This document shows, one piece after another, positions 15,344-17,801 of a stretch of DNA of 17,801 nt (the stretch's first letter is position 1; each line of letters begins with the position of its first letter). Location: positions 1 to 17,801 of the forward strand of contig JADJBM010000021.1 of assembly GCA_016703785.1 (NCBI GenBank), read 5' to 3'. The translations under genes and the position numbers were made by a program. A model generated the notes under the pieces. That model searched no databases. It was not told where the DNA came from and saw only the letters and a program-made list of their open reading frames with translations. Source of the stretch: Betaproteobacteria bacterium (GTDB lineage: Bacteria; Pseudomonadota; Gammaproteobacteria; Burkholderiales; Rhodocyclaceae).

Positions 15344-16532
15344 TTAGCCGAGCGCGTAGCGCACCAGCATGTTGCGTACGACGGGCAGGTTGTCGGTGAG
15401 GTTCAATCCGAGGTTGCGAAGAGCGGAAAAGGCCGGGTGCTGCGGCCTGAACAGCCGTTGCAGTCCGGTACTGTCGTCCATTGTAGCAGGGGCCTCCTCC
15501 GGCCCGGGCGCGCGCGTAGCGCCGCAGCGCCCGCTCGTCGCCGCAGTCGCGGTATTCGGGCAGTTCGAGCAGGGCGCGTGACAGTTCGCGCGCATCGAGA
15601 AAGCCGAGGTTGATGCCGTGGCCGGAAAGGGGGTGGATGGCGTGCGCGGCGTCGCCGACGAGCGCCAGACGCTTCGCGACGATGCGCGGCGTGCGCATCA
15701 TCCGCAGCGGAAAGGCCGTCGGCGGTGTGAGCGGCGTTAGCGCGCCGAGCCGGTTCGCACCTGCTGCGGCAATGCGGCGGCAAGGCCTTCCGCATCCAGC
15801 CCGAGCAGTTCGCGGGCATGGGCTTCCGGCGTCGACCAGACGACGGAGATGCGCTGGCCCGGCAGGGGCAGCCAGGCCAGTACTCTCCCGTCAGGGCGAA
15901 ACCACTGGAAGGCGGTATTGTGGTGCGGCTTTTCGCATTCGAAATTGGCCACCACGCCCATTTCGCCATAGAGCAGGGTGTCGGCCTGCAGCCCGGCCTG
16001 GGCGCGCACCCAGGAGTCGGCGCCGTCGGCGCCCACTACTAGCGCCGCCTCCAGCGTTTCGCCGGAAGTCAGTACCCCAGAAGCAGATGCGGGCACTAGT
16101 CTCAGCGATACGGCGTCCGCGCGGATGTCCAGCTGCCAGGCTGCGCCGGACAGAACAGCGTGATGTTGCCCTGGCGCTTGACGGTTTCCCACAGCTCGCG
16201 CTGCATGAGGCCGGATTCGACGATCCAGGCAAGCTGGTCGACGCCGCTGTCGTAGGCGGAAAAATTCAGCCGCCCGTCGGCATCGCCGCGGATGTCCATG
16301 TCGGGACGGGCGTGAGGCGGTCGGGGGTCGAGATGCGGCCACGCGCCGATCTCCTGGAGAAAGCCCTGCGCTGCGGGACTGACGGCACAGATGCGGCTGT
16401 CCCAGCCGAGGGTGGCCGGCGCGCGGGCGCCCGGCCCTCGACGAGGGCAATGCGATAGCGGGTGCCCTTGAAGGCGGCAGCCAGGCTGGCGCCGGCGAGG
16501 CCAGCCCCGACGATGATGATGTCGAAACGCAA
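15344..16532 (-). pseudogene. UbiH/UbiF/VisC-family FAD-dependent hydroxylase, multiply frameshifted
   Basis: This family hydroxylates the ring of ubiquinone precursors using FAD, NAD(P)H and O2. The N-terminus LRFDIIIVGAGLAGASLAAA carries the GxGxxG dinucleotide site. A TTG at 16532 is the family-like start, and an ATG 30 bases upstream (16562) is in frame. Other pieces are WIVESGLMQRELWE, LVVGADGADSWVRAQAG (DG motif), VANFECEKPHHNTAFQWF and RISVVWSTP. The second FAD motif is LALVGDAAHAIHPLSGHGIN followed by LGFLDARELSRALLELP. The C-terminus is LGLNLTDNLPVVRNMLVRYA ending in a TAA at 15344-15346. The pieces occupy different frames and need at least five indels, mostly in G+C-rich runs. Which ring position it would modify cannot be told. 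It is upstream of dsbC on the same strand. Confidence 0.78.
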
Positions 16533-16583
16533 TTTTACTCTGGGAAAAGATCGATTCTGCATTGAGACGCTACGCGGCCAACC

Positions 16584-16612
16584 TTGACAAGGCTTTGCTG
16601 CACAACGATAAT
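16584..16612 (+). promoter_or_regulatory. Near-consensus sigma-70 promoter of the tRNA gene
   Basis: A perfect TTGACA (16584-16589), a 17-bp spacer and GATAAT (16607-16612, 5/6 match) precede the tRNA by 16 bases. The stretch after the -10 box is C-rich (TCGCCCCC), a discriminator type often seen in stringently controlled stable-RNA promoters. Confidence 0.8.
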
Positions 16613-16628
16613 TCGCCCCCTTCCCAAT

Positions 16629-16702
<74 letters not shown>

Positions 16703-16720
16703 CCTTATCTTCCTTTCGCC

Positions 16721-17449
16721 GTGATCTTGGCAAAGCAAAGCCATAATCAAGGCCGTTCATCCATTGCCATTGCGCCAGCGGGCGAAGTGCACTTTCGTTT
16801 TCTGCTGGGCTGCGTACTGACGTCGATGGCCGCGGCGGACGCTACGCTGGCGCGCATCGAGGGGCCCGCTGCCGGCGTCGGCGCGACACCTGGATCTACA
16901 ACAGGCCGGATGGTTGGAACAACGTGCCGCAGACATCCTGCTTGTCCGCGTCAAGGGGGTTGGGGCCGAGGATACTCATGGAGGCGTGAGCGCCCTGACG
17001 GCAATATTGCCCGCATTCGGCGTACGCCCGACTTCAACCTGGTGCGCATCGAGGCGTCGCGCTTCACGAAGACCACGCCCTACTACCCAAATCCTTTCCC
17101 CTGCGGTGGGCAAGACCTGGAAGGCCAAGGTCGCCTTTGCAAGCACGGACCAGCCCGGCAAGCTCAGTCAGGTGAGACCTGGGAGGCGCGCCGCGGTCGG
17201 ATTCGAGAGCGTTACGGCATGGTCGGGACCTTCTTCGCGCTGAAAATGGAACTCGGCGGCCCTTATCGGGCAAGCAACCTTGAAGGCAACTGGACCGGGC
17301 ACATCGAGGACATTCCTCTGGTAATGCCAGCGCCTGGTGGCGCGCAATGCCGTGCGCTGCTGGAACATAAATAAGGACACCAGCGGCAATTTCCCCCAGC
17401 GCCAAACCAATGAGATCCACGAACTCGTGCGCTATTGGCTCGTTCCCCG
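16721..17449 (+). pseudogene. Secreted protein of unknown function, multiply frameshifted
   Basis: I do not recognise the family with certainty. Pieces in different frames fit one protein. A hydrophobic N-terminus (VHFRFLLGCVLTSMAAADA) looks like a signal peptide. It is followed by DTWIYNRPDGWNNVPQT, LVRVKGVGAEDTH, GNIARIRRTPDFNLVRIEAS, VGKTWKAKVAFASTDQPGKL, GETWEAR, FFALKMELGGPYRASNLEG and, in a third frame, KDTSGNFPQRQTNEIHELVR. The alternating TW.A and KMELG strands suggest a beta-rich periplasmic domain, somewhat like proteins annotated with DUF3108, but that is a guess. At least five indels are required. The start is taken as the GTG at 16721, directly after the tRNA, and the end is approximate. 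Confidence 0.5.
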
Positions 17450-17801
17450 ATCAGGGCACGTGCTTGATGTAGGTTGTCGTCTCGATGGCCCGGAACGCGC
17501 TCGAGGATCTGCGCATACAGTTCCTTGGTCGCGAGTGCTTTTCAGAGCGTATTTCGGCGCGCGCCCAGTAAAACCAGCAGCGTTGCGTCCGTCGGGTAGC
17601 GCAGAAATCCTCGGCGGGTGTTTCGCCAGAGATCCTCCCACGCGAAAGCGCCTCCCTCGCTGATCATGATGTGCGGACATCCCACGTGTAATCCGTCGGC
17701 TGTCTGCGAGCACCCTTTTCGCCCCGGATGACGCTTTTCACACTCCAGCGGTAGCGCCATCTGAGGCAGCATTGCGCCGGAAATCTGGCCTCGATCGAGC
17801 G
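17450..17801. other. Unresolved right end of the window
   Basis: No intact gene is visible. On the minus strand a frame from 17772 to 17542 contains AFAWEDLWRNTRRGFLRYPT followed by DATLLVLLGA, is stopped by a TGA at 17544-17542, and continues as KALATKELYAQILERVPGHR. This looks faintly like a TPR protein with one nonsense or shifted codon. The evidence is too thin to call a gene. Confidence 0.35.

Overview
The window looks like a G+C-rich betaproteobacterial chromosome, probably near the Rhodocyclales/Rhodocyclaceae. This is inferred from gene content: YacG convergent with a Nudix/ThiE fusion that overlaps a DUF815 ATPase, lipoprotein MltA, an NtrC/sigma-54 type ammonium transporter promoter, and a UbiH-type hydroxylase followed by DsbC. 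No taxonomic marker such as 16S rRNA is present.

Layout. 1-823: the indel-ridden C-terminal part of a methionine adenosyltransferase. 824-1594: no convincing gene. 1595-3454: a HAD-fold protein of the Swiss-army-knife RNA-repair type, then a secreted HtrA-like serine protease. 3455-7457: visibly poorer in G+C than its flanks. It holds a broken MauJ-like gene, a broken secreted alpha/beta hydrolase, and a minus-strand XRE regulator followed by a small ORF, with a 21-bp palindrome between them. 7458-9451: yacG converging on the Nudix/ThiE and DUF815 operon. 9494-10729: mltA. 10750-12171: a complete nitrogen-control module, consisting of two NtrC sites, a sigma-54 promoter, amt and a hairpin. 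12212-12297: a dispersed palindromic repeat. 12485-14609: a TPR protein, a second secreted alpha/beta hydrolase (broken, same family as the one at 5500), a dienelactone-hydrolase-like secreted protein, and a bidirectional hairpin. 14621-16532: dsbC and a UbiH-type hydroxylase on the minus strand, both fragmented. 16584-16702: tRNA(CAU) with a near-consensus promoter. 16721-end: a fragmented secreted protein and an uninterpretable end.

The best-supported regulatory finding is the amt promoter. Two perfect GCACC-N5-GGTGC sites, 32 bp centre to centre, lie upstream of a 15/16 match to the sigma-54 consensus. This predicts that the Amt channel is induced by nitrogen limitation through NtrB/NtrC.

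The most important caution is the density of frameshifts. At least eight genes are split, and where the intended reading can be reconstructed many breaks are single-base changes in C or G runs. Ubiquinone hydroxylation and disulfide isomerisation are core functions, so for dsbC, the UbiH-type gene and the Nudix gene I favour sequence or assembly error. For the MauJ-like gene, the hydrolases and the methionine adenosyltransferase, true decay is also possible. I see no CRISPR array, no rRNA, no transposase and no clear new defence system.
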